In this document: positions 63,055 through 64,000 of the stretch, piece after piece
How the letters are laid out: the number at the start of each line of letters is the position of its first letter
Position numbering within the stretch: the first letter of the stretch is position 1
Made by a program: the position numbers and the translations under genes
The notes under the pieces: generated by a model
Databases searched by the model: none
What the model was told of the DNA's origin: nothing
Seen by the model: only the letters and a program-made list of their open reading frames with translations
From: Atopobium fossor DSM 15642
GTDB taxonomy: Bacteria; Actinomycetota; Coriobacteriia; Coriobacteriales; Atopobiaceae
NCBI RefSeq assembly: GCF_000483125.1
Contig: NZ_KI519553.1
Coordinates: forward strand, 779,124-843,123
Length of the DNA: 64,000 bases
Direction: 5' to 3'

Positions 63055-64000
63055 ATGGGCAGTACGAAAGACTGGGACAAAGAACATAAACCATGGTCTG
63101 AAATTAAAGATTTCCTACTCAGCAACTATCTAAGTATTTTCTTTCAAAAAGTCATGTCTGTTCGTGAACATAAAATTTTATATTTTGATGGCTTTGCTGG
63201 TCCGGGCATCTATAACGATGGTACCGAAGGCTCGCCAATAATAGCAATCAAAAAAGCGGGTCGAGCTTTTATGAAAGCAAAGAATAAAAAATCTGTTTCA
63301 TTTATTTTTGCTGAGACAGCAAAAGCACGTGCCAATACATTGTCAGACACCGTAAGCAATAATTCTTTTATTAAAAACTTAAGTTTTAAATATGTTGTAT
63401 ATGATAAAGGCTTTCAGGCCGCTATACGGGAAGTTTTAGCTAATAAAGATAAATACGGTACCTATTTCTTTTACATAGACCCCTTTGGTATTTCATGTTT
63501 AGACTTTCAAATGTTCAAAAATATATCTCAGCTTAACGGTCTGCGTAATTGCGGTGTAGAAGTGCTTCTTAACTTCTCGACAGTTGGATTTTTGCGCGAA
63601 GCTTGCTGTGTATTGTCCAAGGAATTTATCGTTCCAAAAGAGGATATTACTTTAGTTGACGAAGGCTTTGACACACAAGCAAGCTTAGAAGAACGTCATG
63701 CACGCCTAACCCAGATTTTTGGTAATGAAGACTGGGTCGATATAGTTAGAAAAGCAAAGAATGGTGAATTTTGGCGTGCAGAACTTGAGCTAGTTGACAA
63801 TTTCTGTCATAGGCTCAAACAAGACGATGCTTTTAAATTCACAACACACATTCCCATTGTTGACACATCAAAAAACATCAAACGTGGTGGACTTATTAAA
63901 TATAGGTTGGTCCATATGTCTAATCATTGGCAAGGTTGTATTGCTATGAATAATACGATGATAAAAGCATTAAATATGGAACGGCAACCATCGTTATTTC
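63055..64000 (+). CDS. tcmP: Three-Cys-motif partner protein TcmP (cut by window edge)
   Basis: From ATG 63055, behind GGAGAGGA, about 315 residues are open to the window end. ILYFDGFAGPGIYNDGTEGS with P-I-I-A after it is the TcmP signature, and TYFFYIDPFGISCLDFQMF resembles the D-P-F-G core of a methyltransferase-like fold. TcmP proteins are normally encoded beside a three-Cys-motif partner (DUF5131/Gp37-Gp68 type); that gene would lie beyond the window. The function is not known. The gene starts 29 bp after the repressor and is likely transcribed in the lysogen. Confidence 0.82.
   Translation, partial: MGSTKDWDKEHKPWSEIKDFLLSNYLSIFFQKVMSVREHKILYFDGFAGPGIYNDGTEGSPIIAIKKAGRAFMKAKNKKSVSFIFAETAKARANTLSDTVSNNSFIKNLSFKYVVYDKGFQAAIREVLANKDKYGTYFFYIDPFGISCLDFQMFKNISQLNGLRNCGVEVLLNFSTVGFLREACCVLSKEFIVPKEDITLVDEGFDTQASLEERHARLTQIFGNEDWVDIVRKAKNGEFWRAELELVDNFCHRLKQDDAFKFTTHIPIVDTSKNIKRGGLIKYRLVHMSNHWQGCIAMNNTMIKALNMERQPSLF

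Overview
The window has two halves: chromosome (1 to about 32,570) and an integrated, tailed-phage-type element (about 32,575 to beyond 64,000). By eye the DNA has moderate GC. The Gram-positive wall-polymer genes, acetate kinase and overall protein flavour suggest a fermentative actinobacterium of the class Coriobacteriia, probably Atopobiaceae (Atopobium, Lancefieldella, Olsenella). This is inferred from protein resemblance and was not checked by a search.

Chromosome: a truncated NuoF-like/flavin oxidoreductase gene, a GNAT acetyltransferase, acetate kinase, a HIT hydrolase, both exonuclease VII subunits, a zinc peptidase and RNase D. Then come a lipid kinase, the AzlCD amino-acid exporter with a TetR gene, an HD-domain protein, a CmpB-like membrane protein, a 1,094-residue fused ABC transporter and an acyl-ACP thioesterase. 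A DNA-damage group follows (Y-family polymerase plus YolD-like partner, alkyltransferase), with a free-methionine-sulfoxide reductase, a U32 protein and a SerA-like dehydrogenase. A three-gene iron-type ABC importer, a nucleoid-associated protein, two LTA-synthase-like sulfatases flanking an acyltransferase, and a LOG-family hydrolase complete it.

Integration: at 32,575-32,618 the minus strand carries only the 3' part of a tRNA-Cys gene (anticodon loop, T arm, U73 discriminator, encoded CCA). The 5' half is missing and unrelated DNA begins at the anticodon loop, as at an attachment site. The other end lies outside the window.

Prophage: nearly all genes run on the minus strand. Read in transcription order from about 62.3 kb: Cro-like repressor, excisionase-like protein, antirepressors, DUF3310, integrase and a small membrane protein; three tandem zinc-ribbon paralogues, DUF551 and a DNA adenine methyltransferase; SSB, a replication initiator with an internal iteron array, a DnaC-like loader, a DNA-binding protein, dUTPase and a late regulator; HNH nuclease, small terminase, a terminase-portal chimera, ClpP-type protease, capsid, connectors, tail genes with a frameshifted chaperone, tape measure, lectin-bearing tail protein; then holin and choline-binding-type endolysin. 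The lysogeny genes (CI-like repressor, then a TcmP-like gene cut by the window end) run on the plus strand.

Most notable points: (1) the large terminase and portal are joined in one frame, each lacking a large part, which predicts a packaging-defective prophage; (2) the CI-like repressor keeps the Ala-Gly cleavage site, but Cys and Arg stand exactly where the Ser/Lys dyad should be; (3) the initiator gene contains five evenly spaced iteron-like sites beside an AT-rich 12-bp repeat, a probable phage origin; (4) three related 17-bp operator-like sites link the immunity region to the ssb promoter region; (5) a likely +1 frameshift at UUU-CGG produces the long tail chaperone; (6) a TcmP-family gene sits directly behind the repressor, a typical place for lysogeny-expressed accessory genes; (7) several small, translationally coupled membrane proteins are present that ordinary length cut-offs would miss.
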